Shown piece by piece: positions 52,795 through 62,962 of a stretch of 64,000 nt of DNA. A program made the position numbers and the translations under genes. The stretch lies in contig NZ_JAMOIM010000024.1 in NCBI RefSeq assembly GCF_026130545.1, positions 1 through 64,000 of the forward strand. Direction: 5' to 3'. Position 1 is the stretch's first letter, and each line of letters begins with the position of its first letter. This DNA comes from Lichenifustis flavocetrariae (GTDB lineage Bacteria; Pseudomonadota; Alphaproteobacteria; Rhizobiales; Beijerinckiaceae). The notes beneath the pieces are model-generated. The model ran no database searches. It worked only from the letters and a program-made list of their open reading frames with translations, and was not told the DNA's origin.

Positions 52795-54210
52795 ATGTTA
52801 ACCAGATTGTTCCGCGGTCCTTTCCATGACGCTTGTGTATTTGCTTGCCTTACGAGGGCTGCTCTAGTGGATATCTTCAATATTAATTCTCATAGCGTGG
52901 GTAGAGCGCTCATTATATGGGATTGTTTCATTGCAATTTCCATTCTAATAATTTCTGAACGTCTTACAGGACAGCCCCTTCTAAAAGATGTGACAACAAC
53001 ACTACATCTCTGTACTTTTGTTACTTTATTTTCCGTATCGTTTTTTTCAATGGGTCTGTATCGAAACTGTTACAGATCCCCAGAGCACGTTTTCGAAAAA
53101 CTGGCGGCCGCTTTCGCGATGGTCGTTATTGCCATGTTTGTTCTCTCATCCGTTCACCCGGCTTTCAAGACAAATTTGACGACAATCTTCGGCGCGACTT
53201 TCTTTGGTTGCGTTGCGGTTTTTCTCACGCGACTTGTTGCAGCGCGTTTTGCCGAAACTGAGCGTTTTCGGCGTCGGATCCTTGTCGTGGGCGATCTAAA
53301 AACGCTCTGCGCGCTCGATCGGCTGCAGCATGCGGGGCGCACCACGCGTTTTACGATGTTCTCTCCCGGCGAAGACAGCCGACCGGTGCGAAGCGATGCC
53401 GAGCGTCTAACCCGGTTGCTGCGCACGTCCAAGGCTCGTGACCTGGTGGTGTCGGACGATTATCAGGCCTCTCCCGGCATTGCCGCCGTGCTCCTGCGTT
53501 GCCGGCTTGACGGGGTTCGGGTGACGCTGATGAGCGCATTCCTGGAACGGGAAACTCGCAAGCTCGAGCTAACAGATCAGGAAGCGCATCGTCTGATCCT
53601 GACCTCCAGCCCGCACCGGAGCATCGCAAGCCGGCTTGTGAAACGGGCCATCGATATCTCGGGCAGTCTTGCCCTCCTGACATTTACGCTGCCGCTGCTG
53701 ATCGTCGTAGCAATCGCCATCAAGCTGACCGATCGAGGCCCAATTTTCTACCGACAGGCACGGCTCGGGCTTGGTGGACGGCGCTTCATGATCACGAAGT
53801 TCCGCACGATGAGTGTCGAGTCCGATACTGGCAGCGCGCGCTGGGCGACCCTGAACGACAAACGTGTCACACGGGTGGGCCACTTGTTGCGTCGGCCCCG
53901 GATTGACGAGCTGCCGCAACTCTTCGACGTTCTTTGCGGGCGCATGAGCCTGGTGGGACCACGCCCCGAACAGGTGCAGATCTGTGACAAGCTCTCGGCG
54001 ACAATTCCGCTCTACGATTACCGGCATCTCGTTTTACCGGGACTGACCGGATGGGCCCAGATCAATTTGCCCTATGCCGATTCCCTGGAGTCGACGATCG
54101 AAAAAACGCAGTACGATCTCTACTATCTCAAGAACGGCAGCATCGTCCTCGACCTTATGATCCTAGCGCACACGATCCGGACCGTGCTTTTTTCGGAAGG
54201 ATCACGCTGA
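52795..54210 (+). CDS. Priming sugar transferase (exosortase/EPS-associated type)
   Basis: A 471-residue protein. Four to five N-terminal membrane helices (to about 150), a CoA-like nucleotide-binding region (about 160-270), and a C-terminal bacterial sugar transferase domain (about 280-465). Signatures are [53 protein letters not shown] then PRPEQ, and [14 protein letters not shown]. It starts repeat assembly by moving a sugar phosphate to undecaprenyl phosphate. The family resembles the sugar transferases of exosortase/PEP-CTERM EPS loci. It starts in an AT-rich region opposite the polymerase. Confidence 0.85.
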   Translation: MLTRLFRGPFHDACVFACLTRAALVDIFNINSHSVGRALIIWDCFIAISILIISERLTGQPLLKDVTTTLHLCTFVTLFSVSFFSMGLYRNCYRSPEHVFEKLAAAFAMVVIAMFVLSSVHPAFKTNLTTIFGATFFGCVAVFLTRLVAARFAETERFRRRILVVGDLKTLCALDRLQHAGRTTRFTMFSPGEDSRPVRSDAERLTRLLRTSKARDLVVSDDYQASPGIAAVLLRCRLDGVRVTLMSAFLERETRKLELTDQEAHRLILTSSPHRSIASRLVKRAIDISGSLALLTFTLPLLIVVAIAIKLTDRGPIFYRQARLGLGGRRFMITKFRTMSVESDTGSARWATLNDKRVTRVGHLLRRPRIDELPQLFDVLCGRMSLVGPRPEQVQICDKLSATIPLYDYRHLVLPGLTGWAQINLPYADSLESTIEKTQYDLYYLKNGSIVLDLMILAHTIRTVLFSEGSR

Positions 54211-54226
54211 CGTCACCGCTCGATGC

Positions 54227-54385
54227 TCAAGCGTAATGAAAAATCATCGCCATTAGGGCGGCCCACAAACCAAGACACACTAGGATGATAAATCTGGCGC
54301 TGCGGACGCGTGACCAGCGACGCGGTTCGGTGGAACCAACTTGGCCGGCAACCTGTCCAAAGCGAATATTCGCAGTCTGGTTCAC
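54227..54385 (-). CDS. Tiny membrane protein candidate
   Basis: A 52-residue frame that starts at GTG 54385 (GGGGG site four bases ahead). Its C-terminal 23 residues (ARFIILVCLGLWAALMAMIF) form a convincing single membrane helix, preceded by a charged segment (EPRRWSRVRS). The open frame continues a little upstream without a start. It may be a real small membrane protein, or the end of a decayed gene. Confidence 0.3.
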   Translation of the reverse strand: MNQTANIRFGQVAGQVGSTEPRRWSRVRSARFIILVCLGLWAALMAMIFHYA

Positions 54386-54603
54386 TTGACCCCCGTCAAG
54401 TTCAAGAATGTGATCGATATTGCTTTCGAGTTCGTTAACCGTCGATCCGCCCTAGATCGGCACCTCTTCGACGAGACTTGATAGGCTAACAAGCGGGCGG
54501 CATAATGGTTCGATGAGGCAATCCCGATTTTGAGGTGGCCGCCTTAGGTTCTGTGTGGGCTCTGTGCCTATATCCCGGTCCCCCCTGACCCATGCGCGTC
54601 ACG
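54386..54603. other. Intergenic in the EPS locus
   Basis: About 220 bases with no supported gene before the converging glycosyltransferase. Confidence 0.3.
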
Positions 54604-55719
54604 TCAGCGTGAAGGAACTGAGCCCGCGCGAAGAGCGGCCGCGGTGATCAAGCGCAACAATTGTGGGGCAGCGCTGGCCAAGGAGTACGAGGCGACGACC
54701 CGGCGCCGGCCATTTTCAGCAAGGGTGCGGCGCAAGTCCGGTCGTTCAATGAGTTCGCCGATGGCAGCGATCCACTCCGCCTCGCTGGTCGCAAACAAGC
54801 CAGAACGCCCATCTTCGACGATGTCGCAATTGGCCCCGACGGGACTGCTCACTGTCGGGATGCCGAGGCTCATATACTCGATCAGCTTGAAGCCGCACTT
54901 CCCGCGCGTTTCCTCATCGTCGGTCAGCGGCATCAAGCCGATGTCGAACGCCTGGATATCGGCCACCTCGGTCGCCATGCGCCAGGGTTGAAATGTGACC
55001 GGAAGGTCGCCCACTCCGAACGGCTCGGCACCAATGAAGACGAAGCGCAAGTGATTGAAGCGCCTGCAGAGATGCCTCATCGCGCCAAGTAAACCCCTGA
55101 GATAGCTCGATCCCCGCGGGGTTCCGATCCATCCGATGGTCAGCGTCCCGAGCTGTAGGTGATCGGCGGGACGAAACACATCCGTGTCGACCACCGTCGG
55201 CACGATTGTGATGTTGTCTTGTCGCGTAAAGCGCGATGCGAATTCCTGCAGGTGGCGGCTGCCGACCACAACATGATCCGCAAGCCGGATGATCGCTTCC
55301 GTCTTGCCAAAATCCCGGAACCGATCGAGCGGATTCCGGTAGACCAGCGAGCGAAGGTAGATCGCATCGTCGAAGTCGAAGATCAGCCGGCCCGCCCGGC
55401 GCTTGAGAGCATGTTCGATCCATGGCGGACCGAACGGGAACGCCTCGCGCAGCAGGTAGACCACGTCGAATTGGCCCGCGCGAAGAATGTCGCCCAGGCG
55501 CTCGGCAGCCGCGATGGTCGTAATCGCGGCTTTGGCCACCAGCCCGCCGGGTTCGTAGAGGCGCATCGCGGCGCGCGACGGAACCAGCGGCCGCACGGTC
55601 ACCTCAATCCCGTGCGCTTCGAGATAAGGCTGGAACTGATAGACGCGAAACCGGCTTGACGGTCCCTCGATCGGATGGGGGACAATGAACAAAACGCGTA
55701 GAGCCGCTGCCGCGCTCAC
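54604..55719 (-). CDS. Glycosyltransferase family 4 protein
   Basis: A 371-residue GT-B enzyme. The acceptor-side domain starts RVLFIVPHPIEGPSSRFRVY; the nucleotide-sugar side has TIGWIGTPRGSSYLRGLLGA and the E-x7-E-like block CGFKLIEYMSLGIPTVSSPV, then LFATSEAEWIAAIGELIERP. GTG 55719 has a GGAG site. It adds a sugar to the lipid-linked repeat, but which one is unknown. It lies at the end of a five-gene minus-strand run. Confidence 0.8.
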   Translation of the reverse strand: MSAAAALRVLFIVPHPIEGPSSRFRVYQFQPYLEAHGIEVTVRPLVPSRAAMRLYEPGGLVAKAAITTIAAAERLGDILRAGQFDVVYLLREAFPFGPPWIEHALKRRAGRLIFDFDDAIYLRSLVYRNPLDRFRDFGKTEAIIRLADHVVVGSRHLQEFASRFTRQDNITIVPTVVDTDVFRPADHLQLGTLTIGWIGTPRGSSYLRGLLGAMRHLCRRFNHLRFVFIGAEPFGVGDLPVTFQPWRMATEVADIQAFDIGLMPLTDDEETRGKCGFKLIEYMSLGIPTVSSPVGANCDIVEDGRSGLFATSEAEWIAAIGELIERPDLRRTLAENGRRRVVASYSLASAAPQLLRLITAAALRAGSVPSR

Positions 55720-55744
55720 AAGCTAGGCTCCACGGCGATCGCGC

Positions 55745-56821
55745 TCACACCACATCGGTGTCCCCCCACGCGAAACGCCACTCCGCGCCAGCGAAAGCCG
55801 CGTCCGTCGATGCGGCAAGCGGGTGCGCCACCATGTAGAAGGGCTTGGGATTGAAGCGTTCGGGCACGGGGATGAAGCCGAGCCTTTTGAGAACGCGGTC
55901 GAGCAGGCCCCCGGCGCAGGCGAGCGCGCCGACGATTGAGGCCCCTTGGGTCTTCGCATCGGCGACCGCCGATGACACCAGCGCCAGACAGGCATCGGGC
56001 TGCTCTTCCCCGACCAGGTCGACGATCAGCGAGCTCTCGACGCCGAAGAGGGTGCGCGGGGATGTCACGAGCCCGCTCGCCGACCCTGTATCGCCGTCGT
56101 GGGCAAAGATCCGGTAGCGGTAGGCCGGGTGCTCACGGTAGCGCCAGTTCAGGGTGGCTGGCTCACGGAGAAATGCAATGCCGCGAGTCTTGTCGGATCC
56201 GCCGCCACGGAGCCAGTCGAAATCGGTGACGAGGCGGGCCGGCTTCTCGCCGCCGCGCGCTAGCGCTGCGTATAAACCAAGTGCGCGAGCCGCGATATCA
56301 CCGCCGATTGCCGCCAAGCCCGGCGGAATGCGGGTTGGCAGGCCCTCCGTCAAACGCAACCCCGGCAGGGGCCGCACGAGGAGCCGAGGCGCGAGAACAC
56401 GGCGCCACCCGAGCCGTGCCGAGGTCAGCAGGCGATAGGAATTGGCATTGGGGAAGTTGACCCCGAATGCGTATCTGTCCGCCGAAGCGAGCTTGGCCCA
56501 GGCATCCGCCACTTTGATCGCGTAGGCACCTGAAAGACCTTTGGTGGCCGCCGGATCGACCATGAAGTCGAGACCATGCGCCACCTTGAATGTCCGGCCG
56601 TCCTTGATGGCGCTGCGCGGGCTGAGGCCGGCGAAACCGATCAGCGCGCCGTGCCGGCGCAGCAGGATGCCACTTCCGGGCCCGGCAGGATTTTTCTGGA
56701 ACAACCATGACAGAAAAGCCATCGTCGTATGTGGATGATCAGCGCCCCAGACGCGGGCGCGCAGGTCGAGCACCTCCGCATCATCAAGGCCTGGGCGGTA
56801 GGTCTCGATCTCGATGTTCAT
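55745..56821 (-). CDS. GNAT-family N-acetyltransferase of the EPS locus
   Basis: A 358-residue protein with a GNAT-like fold in its N-terminal half (FKVAHGLDFMVDPAATKGLS, where the acyl-CoA loop should be) and a second half of related fold, as in FemAB/GNAT proteins encoded in exopolysaccharide clusters. It probably acylates an amino sugar or the nascent repeat. Its start overlaps the stop of the upstream glycosyltransferase by four bases (ATGA). Confidence 0.65.
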   Translation of the reverse strand: MNIEIETYRPGLDDAEVLDLRARVWGADHPHTTMAFLSWLFQKNPAGPGSGILLRRHGALIGFAGLSPRSAIKDGRTFKVAHGLDFMVDPAATKGLSGAYAIKVADAWAKLASADRYAFGVNFPNANSYRLLTSARLGWRRVLAPRLLVRPLPGLRLTEGLPTRIPPGLAAIGGDIAARALGLYAALARGGEKPARLVTDFDWLRGGGSDKTRGIAFLREPATLNWRYREHPAYRYRIFAHDGDTGSASGLVTSPRTLFGVESSLIVDLVGEEQPDACLALVSSAVADAKTQGASIVGALACAGGLLDRVLKRLGFIPVPERFNPKPFYMVAHPLAASTDAAFAGAEWRFAWGDTDVV

Positions 56822-58038
56822 CCGCGTGCAAGGCTCCGCGCGCCGTTCAGGTGGTACAGGGCCAAGGTCCGCTCCACCATGGCGTCGGCCGAAAACATGC
56901 GGGACAGACGCGCGGCACCTTGGCAGCCCATGCGGTCGCGGAGTGCGGGGTTGTCGGCCAGCCGGATCAATGCCGCCGCAAGCCCGCCTGCGTCGCGCGA
57001 CTCGACCAGGCAGCCTGTATCGCCATCCAAGACGAGATCAGGCACGCCGCCGACCCGCGTAGCCACGACCGCCTTGCCGGCCGCCATCGCTTCGAGGATG
57101 GAAATCGGCATTCCCTCCGAGACCGAGGGTAATACGAAGATGTCGGCGGCCGCGAGCAATGCCGGAATATCGCGGCGCTCGCCCGTGAAGACCACTTGGC
57201 GCTCTATTCCGAGCTTGGCACAGCGGGCCGAAAGCTCAGCCCGCAACGGCCCATCCCCTACGATCACGATCTTTGTGCGGGGGTGATGCGCGAGGACCGC
57301 CGGTGCCGCATCGAGCAGCATGTCAAGCCCCTTGAACCAGACGAGGCGCGCGACTGTAACGATCAAAAGATCGTCGTCGGGCGCCAGTTCCGAACGCACA
57401 GTCAAGCGGAGTTCGGGCGGCACGTCGAAGCGCTGTGGGTCGATTCCATTGGGGATGGCGATGACCTTGCGGCCCGGCGCGATGCCGGCGCGCACGACCG
57501 CGTCGCGAACTTGCTGCGACACGGTCACGATAAGATCGCAGGCGACGGCGAACAGCACGCGGTCGTAGACCCAGAAGAGGCCGCGAAACAGGGGATTTGG
57601 GAGGGCCAGGAAGCCAAGGTTGTGCGCCGTATTCACCACTAGGGGAACGCGCGCTAGGCGGGCCGCCAGCGCCCCGATCAAAACGGCTTTCGACATATGG
57701 GTGTGAACCACATCGAACCGGCCGGCACGCAGGATATGGATCAGTTCAAGGAGCACGCGAAAGTCGGACTTCGGCAGGGGCAGGCGCGCGAACGGCACCT
57801 TGATCACGGGTACCGACAGGGCTTCGAGCTCGCGTGCGTGCTTGGCATCGATGGAGGCACACAGGACTACGAGATCGCAATCGCGGTGCAGCCCGCGCAC
57901 CAGCGTCATCACGTGGTCCGGAACACCGCCGATATCCATACGCGTGACCACCTGGGCGACCTTCAACCGCGGCGTGGCGCCGCTCGCGGGCTTGACGGCG
58001 CTTTTCAGGACTGAGTTTGAGGCCTCGACCGCCGTCAT
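56818..58038 (-). CDS. Glycosyltransferase family 4 protein (EpsF/PelF-like)
   Basis: A 406-residue GT-B enzyme. The N-terminal domain has VAQVVTRMDIGGVPDHVMTL and FDVVHTHMSKAVLIGALAAR; the donor domain has VTVARLVWFKGLDMLLDAAP, KIVIVGDGPLRAELSA and SEGMPISILEAMAAGKAVVA (the E-x7-E motif of GT4). It overlaps its neighbours by four bases on both sides, so this is one operon with the two deacetylases upstream. Confidence 0.85.
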   Translation of the reverse strand: MTAVEASNSVLKSAVKPASGATPRLKVAQVVTRMDIGGVPDHVMTLVRGLHRDCDLVVLCASIDAKHARELEALSVPVIKVPFARLPLPKSDFRVLLELIHILRAGRFDVVHTHMSKAVLIGALAARLARVPLVVNTAHNLGFLALPNPLFRGLFWVYDRVLFAVACDLIVTVSQQVRDAVVRAGIAPGRKVIAIPNGIDPQRFDVPPELRLTVRSELAPDDDLLIVTVARLVWFKGLDMLLDAAPAVLAHHPRTKIVIVGDGPLRAELSARCAKLGIERQVVFTGERRDIPALLAAADIFVLPSVSEGMPISILEAMAAGKAVVATRVGGVPDLVLDGDTGCLVESRDAGGLAAALIRLADNPALRDRMGCQGAARLSRMFSADAMVERTLALYHLNGARSLARG

Positions 58039-58946
58039 GGTCCGGCAGGCCGGGCGTAAGCAAGAAGGCGGCGATTGACCGAACCAACGATGTTGCGGAA
58101 GAGCGCGGATTCCTTGAAGGCCAGCCAGTCAAGCGCGCCAGCGAGTTTCAACCGGAACACCAGCGGACCGTCGCTCGCAGAGACTTCCGTACGGCGCAGC
58201 GCGGTCCGTCGTGTCGCCCGCGTGTTCATCCCTGGGACCGTCGTGAACGCGAGGTCATAGCCGGCGGCCGTCACGGCCCGCTCGACCGCCGCGTCGACAT
58301 CACCCTCGGGGTAGGCGAAAGCAGTGACGGGCCCGGCAAGCGCTGTTTCCAGCTGCGCACGGGCCACGACCAATTCGTGGTCGCGCGCTCTGTCGTCGAT
58401 CTCGGTCAAGCGCGGGTGGGTGAGAGTATGCGAACCGATCTGGACCCCGTTTGCGGGCAGAGACTGAAGGCCTACGAGGTCGAGGAACCGTCCGAATTCC
58501 GGCGGGTCGCCGTGCGGCCACACCGCGCCGCTGGTCTTGCCGAGAAATCCGGCGATCACGAAGACCGTAGCGGGAAATCCGTAGCGGGCCAGGAGCGGAG
58601 CCGCATAGGTGAGGTTGTCCTCGTAGCCGTCGTCGAAGGTGATCAGAACGGCTTTGGGGTCGAGCGGCACCCGTCCGGTCTGCATGGCGGAATATTCGGA
58701 TAGGGAGATGCCCCGCCAACCGTCAGAGGCGAGATGGCGCAACTGCTGCTCAAAGGCCGCTGGCGTCACGCTGATTTCGCGCGAAATCGGACCGAGTCGC
58801 TCGCGCGGATAAGCATTGACCCGATGATAGAAGAGAACGCGTAGCCCTGGTGTGTGCGGTCGAAACAGCAGACCGGCCGCGCCCAGCAGGAGCTTCAGTC
58901 CATGCTTCAGCTCGATGCGAAGCCGGGACACCATTAGCCCGCTCAC
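58035..58946 (-). CDS. Polysaccharide deacetylase (NodB homology)
   Basis: A 303-residue enzyme with NodB motifs: motif 1 VLITFDDGYEDN (the DD pair and its neighbours), motif 2 IGSHTLTHP (His ligands), and a later ALRRTEVS region. It removes N-acetyl groups from the polysaccharide. Without a signal peptide it may work on lipid-linked intermediates or in the cytoplasm. The GTG at 58946 overlaps the previous stop; ATG 58934 is an alternative. Confidence 0.8.
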   Translation of the reverse strand: MSGLMVSRLRIELKHGLKLLLGAAGLLFRPHTPGLRVLFYHRVNAYPRERLGPISREISVTPAAFEQQLRHLASDGWRGISLSEYSAMQTGRVPLDPKAVLITFDDGYEDNLTYAAPLLARYGFPATVFVIAGFLGKTSGAVWPHGDPPEFGRFLDLVGLQSLPANGVQIGSHTLTHPRLTEIDDRARDHELVVARAQLETALAGPVTAFAYPEGDVDAAVERAVTAAGYDLAFTTVPGMNTRATRRTALRRTEVSASDGPLVFRLKLAGALDWLAFKESALFRNIVGSVNRRLLAYARPAGP

Positions 58947-59848
58947 GCCGCCGACCGCGCGAGCGCGCCTCCGGCAAGAGCCTCGGCATAGACCTGATCC
59001 ATGCGGCCCCAGCGGAATTCGGCCAGCAGCCGATCAAGCTTGGACTGCATGGTGTCGAGATTGACGTAGTGCCTGAAGCGGGCCACGGCACCGACCTTCG
59101 CGCGCGGCTGGCCGGGATCGATTTCCCACGGGTGAAAATAGAAATTCACCGGACGCGCCTCAGCACAATTGACCCGGCGGACCGCCCGTCGCCAGAGCCC
59201 ATAGGGAAGCAATCGGAAGTAGCCGCCTCCACCGGCCGGCCAGCGCCGCCCAAGCCAGGGTACGGCCGTGATGGGAATTTCGACGACCGGCCCTGGGCCA
59301 GGGCGGAACGGTTGCCGGGGCGCATCGGGCGAGCCGTAATGATCGTGCCGGATCGGGTTGATGCTCGAACTGTAACGGTAGCCGGCATCTGCCAGCGCCT
59401 CGAAGGCCCATTCGGTCCGGTCGTTGATGGAAAAGTTCGCCGCACGGTAGCCGAGAACGGCTTGGCCGCCGATGTCCTCCAGAACCTTCCTGGTTCGCGT
59501 CACGTCGGCCGCGAAGGCCTGGGGCATCTGATCCGTCACCCGGATGTGGTCATACCCATGACTGGCGATCTCGTGGCCGGCGTCGACGATCTTTCGGACA
59601 AGCCTTGGATAGCGCTCCGCGACGCATCCGAGGGTAAAGAACGTTCCCTTGGCGCCCCAGCGATCGAACTGAGTGATGACGCTCTCCGTGCTGGCCGTGA
59701 CGCGCGATTCGAGGCCCGCCCAGCCGGCGCGCGGATAGGCATTCGCCAGAGCGGCCGCATGAAAGTGTTCTTCGACATCCACGCTCATGGCATTGAGCGG
59801 CGACTTATGGCCGCGACAGGCATCCTCAAGAATTTCGACAACCCGCAT
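58943..59848 (-). CDS. Exosortase-associated polysaccharide deacetylase (DUF3473 type)
   Basis: A 301-residue NodB-type deacetylase with the features of the deacetylases in PEP-CTERM EPS loci: NAMSVDVEEHFHAAALANAY, GHEIASHGYDHIRV, LGYRAANFSINDRTEWAFEA, and a C-terminal DUF3473 part (YFHPWEIDPGQPRAKVGAVA then RFRHYVNL). The ATG 59848 has a strong AAGGAGCC site. It is the first gene of the minus-strand EPS operon 59848-54604. Confidence 0.85.
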   Translation of the reverse strand: MRVVEILEDACRGHKSPLNAMSVDVEEHFHAAALANAYPRAGWAGLESRVTASTESVITQFDRWGAKGTFFTLGCVAERYPRLVRKIVDAGHEIASHGYDHIRVTDQMPQAFAADVTRTRKVLEDIGGQAVLGYRAANFSINDRTEWAFEALADAGYRYSSSINPIRHDHYGSPDAPRQPFRPGPGPVVEIPITAVPWLGRRWPAGGGGYFRLLPYGLWRRAVRRVNCAEARPVNFYFHPWEIDPGQPRAKVGAVARFRHYVNLDTMQSKLDRLLAEFRWGRMDQVYAEALAGGALARSAA

Positions 59849-60081
59849 CACGCGGCTCCTTAAGCGGGCTATCTTTTTACGGCAATTCACAGCAACTCGG
59901 TCATACCATTTGCTAACTATCAATACATCATGATGAAAAGACCGCGAACAGTCTTTGAATATATTCAACAATGCATATGAGTAAAGCAGTTCGTCCCTGT
60001 TTCCACAAGGACTATCGTTACGTCGCTTAGCCGTTTCAGGCTACCGTTCGAGCTTGGATTGTAGACGGTCGCCGTGTTTGA
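59849..60081. other. Promoter region of the EPS operon
   Basis: About 230 bases between the deacetylase operon start and the downstream end of the export gene; AT-rich near 59880-59960. No motif was firm. Confidence 0.35.
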
Positions 60082-61362
60082 TCAGCGCTGCCCCAAAGCG
60101 ACGACATTTCCACCCGACGCCGAGGCGAGGTTTCGTTCGACTCGAAGCACATCGCCGGGCGCGACGCCGGTATTGTCGTCGGCGGCCCGGTTGGTCGTCG
60201 CACCTTTGCCCTGAAGCCAGAACCGCGTGGTCACGCCTTCGCCACCAGGCTGCCCCTGGAGGGCGGCGGCTTCAAGCACGATACTGGTCTCTGCGCGCAC
60301 CTGCTCGCGCAGTCGCTGGATTCGACCTTCGGCATCCTGCTGATCGACGAGAAGCTGCACCCGGCGCTCCCGAGTGATGTTGGCGCCCTGCAGCTCGGCC
60401 TGGTTGCGGCCATTGCGGGCTTGATTCAACAACACCTGGGTTTGCAGCGTATCGCTCTGCAAGCGGTTTTGCTCGCGGTAGAGGTCGTTCAGGCGGGTGA
60501 TCGGCGAATTGCCATGGCTGACGAGCACCTGGACGTCGGTGATCTCGCTGAGAAGCTTTTCATCCTGCCGCCCCTGCGATTTGATCCGCTCGTCGAGGGC
60601 CGCCATCTCGTCGGTTCGGATTGCCTGTTCTCGTTTGAGAAGCTCGATCTGCTTGGCAAACCCGGTGACGCGCGTTGTCAGAACGACCTGTTCGCGCGCG
60701 GTGAGTTCGCTCAACAAGGGCGCGCTCGCTGCATCGTCGGCCTGAGGAGCCGCCAACATGGCAGTCCCGTCGATCTCGGCGTGGAGCCGGGCTTCCTGCA
60801 CCCGGGCGACAGCGAGTTCATAGCGGGCGACCGCGAGAGCCTCGACAGCTCGAATCCCCGCGACAACAGTCTGCAGGTAGTCGTTCTTACCCCGGTAGCC
60901 TCCCGCCACGGCGACCGCCTGCGCGACAGTCGCACCGGGAAACCACGGGTACATGCCGGGAGTAGCGACATCCCCGAGAACGAAGAACGGGCGATAGTGC
61001 GAGACTTCGACAGCCACGACCGGATCGACGAATTTCGCGGCGAGCTTTTGACGAATGGCGGCGCTCGCCTCCCGCACCGTGTTCCCCGCGAGGTTCACGC
61101 CATCGAGCAGAGGCAGCGCCACATAGCCGTCATCGACGATCGTGGCCTGCCCCGAAGCCTGGGGCTGATCCTGGACGATCACGCGGATCTCGTCGCCGGT
61201 CCCGAGCCGGTAGGCGGTCCCATCCGGAGTCTCCTGGGCGGCGGTAACCGGACCCCAGCCGGCGAGCAATGTCAAAATCAAGAAAAAACGCAATGTAATC
61301 ACGACCGGACGTCCCGCGTTCCGCACCCGTTTGCTATTGTCCTCGAACCATCTTTGCCTCAT
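60082..61362 (-). CDS. Polysaccharide export protein (SLBB/ExoF-like)
   Basis: A 426-residue periplasmic protein. The signal peptide is RFFLILTLLAGWGPVTAAQE. The polysaccharide export domain (YRLGTGDEIRVIVQDQPQAS, EASAAIRQKLAAKFVDPVVA) leads to an SLBB-like repeat (VLGDVATPGMYPWFPGATVA), a long coiled coil (about 200-360) and a C-terminal domain ending VAPGDVLRVERNLA. This order is like ExoF/AlgE-type periplasmic partners of a Wzc/Wzz protein. ATG 61362 is my choice; other ATGs upstream extend into a non-coding region. Confidence 0.75.
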   Translation of the reverse strand: MRQRWFEDNSKRVRNAGRPVVITLRFFLILTLLAGWGPVTAAQETPDGTAYRLGTGDEIRVIVQDQPQASGQATIVDDGYVALPLLDGVNLAGNTVREASAAIRQKLAAKFVDPVVAVEVSHYRPFFVLGDVATPGMYPWFPGATVAQAVAVAGGYRGKNDYLQTVVAGIRAVEALAVARYELAVARVQEARLHAEIDGTAMLAAPQADDAASAPLLSELTAREQVVLTTRVTGFAKQIELLKREQAIRTDEMAALDERIKSQGRQDEKLLSEITDVQVLVSHGNSPITRLNDLYREQNRLQSDTLQTQVLLNQARNGRNQAELQGANITRERRVQLLVDQQDAEGRIQRLREQVRAETSIVLEAAALQGQPGGEGVTTRFWLQGKGATTNRAADDNTGVAPGDVLRVERNLASASGGNVVALGQR

Positions 61363-61463
61363 GTAGAAGCTCGTCCGCAAGCCAAGACTTGCCCGACCTG
61401 ATCGCCGTAGATTTGGAAACGATCGTGCGTCGGTGGCCCAAATCAGTTGCACCAGGTGTCGAC

Positions 61464-62927
61464 ATGGCGGCTGACGTTGGGTCCCAGGAGTTGCGAGGCG
61501 AGGCGCAAGCTGCGTCCCGCTGGGAATTCGCAAAGGTCTTGCGCAACGCCTCGTATCTTATGGTGGCGCAGGTTGCGACGCGCATCGCCGGGTTTGCCTA
61601 TGTGCTACTTCTCGCACGGGTGTTGCCCGAGGCCCAATTCGGCTTGCTGAACCTAGCGCTGTCCGTGCTGTTGATCGCGGACATGATCGCCGACCTCGGT
61701 CTCTCCCGACTGACGATCCGGGATCTTTCGCGCGACGGCACCGCGCCCGAGCCGATCGTTGCACGACTTCTGTCGCTAAGACTGATCCTCTCGAGCCTCA
61801 CCTATGTGGTCATGATCACCGTGGCCTGGAGGCTCAGTGGCGCGGATCTATTTGCCAGCATTCTAATGATCGCGGGACTGAGCCTCCTACCGTCCGGCCT
61901 CGCGACGATCCTCGAAAGCGTGCTGCACGCGCAGCAGCGCTTCTCCATCGTGGCACTGGCGCGTGGCTGCCTCAGCCTCGGTCAGGTCGGGCTTGGTATC
62001 TCGGTTCTCCTCGCGGGCGGGGGCGTCGAAGCCGTGGCGGCCACCTTCGCGCTAGCCTATGGGGGGTTTTTCGCAGCTCTCGCCTGGGCGTTGACCCGAT
62101 CTGGATTGCGATTGCGATTGACACTCGACGCCGCTTTCTCGCGCAAGTGGATGGTGGCGGCCGTGCCCTTCGCTCTCGTTGGTGTCATCTTCGCGCTGAA
62201 CCTTCGCGTCGAGCTTCTGGTCCTGGGCTGGTTTGCCGATGCGGGCGGAATTGCCACCTATGGCATGGGCCTCAAAGTGGTCGAAGCGGCCCTACTGGCC
62301 ACGCTGGCGCTCGGAACGGCGCTCACGCCTCTGTTCTCGCGCTACTACGCCCAGTCGCGCCCTCAACTCGTAGCCCTTTACCTGCGATCGCTTGGTTTCG
62401 CTTTCCTGCTGACCATTCCGGCGTCTCTCGTCGCGATGGTGACAGTACCGCCCGTCCTCAGGCTGCTTCTCCCGAGCGCTTACGATCCGGTCGGCCCGCT
62501 GTTGCACATTGTGTTTGCCGGCTTCCCGTTCTGGGTCGCCTATTATCTGAATGCGTCGCTTCTGCTCGGCACCGACCGCCAGATCCATGCGACTGCGGTT
62601 CTGGGTGGGGCTTTGGCGGTCCAATTGGTCGTGAGCCTCATCCTTATTCCCCCGCTTGGCGCGACGGGTGCTGCCGGCGCCTTTGCTGTCTCTGGATGTC
62701 TGTCCTGGTTGGGAACGACAGTCTACGTCGAACGCCTGCTCGGGCTCGGGACGGCGCTCGCCGGCATAGTCGGAAGGCCTTTCGCGGGCGGAGCTGCATC
62801 CATTGCATTGGTACTGGCTGGCAGCGACTGGTGTCTGCCTCTCGGGCTTGCAGTGTTTACACTCGTCATGATGACCGACCGCTCAGTGCGCGCTCTGGTT
62901 CTGCGGCATCGCCCATCGCCGAACTGA
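61464..62927 (+). CDS. Wzx-type lipid-linked oligosaccharide flippase
   Basis: A 487-residue membrane protein of the MOP flippase superfamily with about 12-14 helices. The start LRNASYLMVAQVATRIAGFA and GLLNLALSVLLIADMIADLG, the middle GIATYGMGLKVVEAALLATL and LAPLFSRYYA-like (TALTPLFSRYYA) block fit Wzx/RfbX proteins. It flips lipid-linked repeats across the membrane. ATG 61464 follows an AGGTG-type site; the open frame begins at a TTG 75 bases earlier. It is divergent from the export gene. Confidence 0.8.
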   Translation: MAADVGSQELRGEAQAASRWEFAKVLRNASYLMVAQVATRIAGFAYVLLLARVLPEAQFGLLNLALSVLLIADMIADLGLSRLTIRDLSRDGTAPEPIVARLLSLRLILSSLTYVVMITVAWRLSGADLFASILMIAGLSLLPSGLATILESVLHAQQRFSIVALARGCLSLGQVGLGISVLLAGGGVEAVAATFALAYGGFFAALAWALTRSGLRLRLTLDAAFSRKWMVAAVPFALVGVIFALNLRVELLVLGWFADAGGIATYGMGLKVVEAALLATLALGTALTPLFSRYYAQSRPQLVALYLRSLGFAFLLTIPASLVAMVTVPPVLRLLLPSAYDPVGPLLHIVFAGFPFWVAYYLNASLLLGTDRQIHATAVLGGALAVQLVVSLILIPPLGATGAAGAFAVSGCLSWLGTTVYVERLLGLGTALAGIVGRPFAGGAASIALVLAGSDWCLPLGLAVFTLVMMTDRSVRALVLRHRPSPN

Positions 62928-62962
62928 CGGCGTCCCTCGCCGGTGCGTGCCTGTACGGGAGC

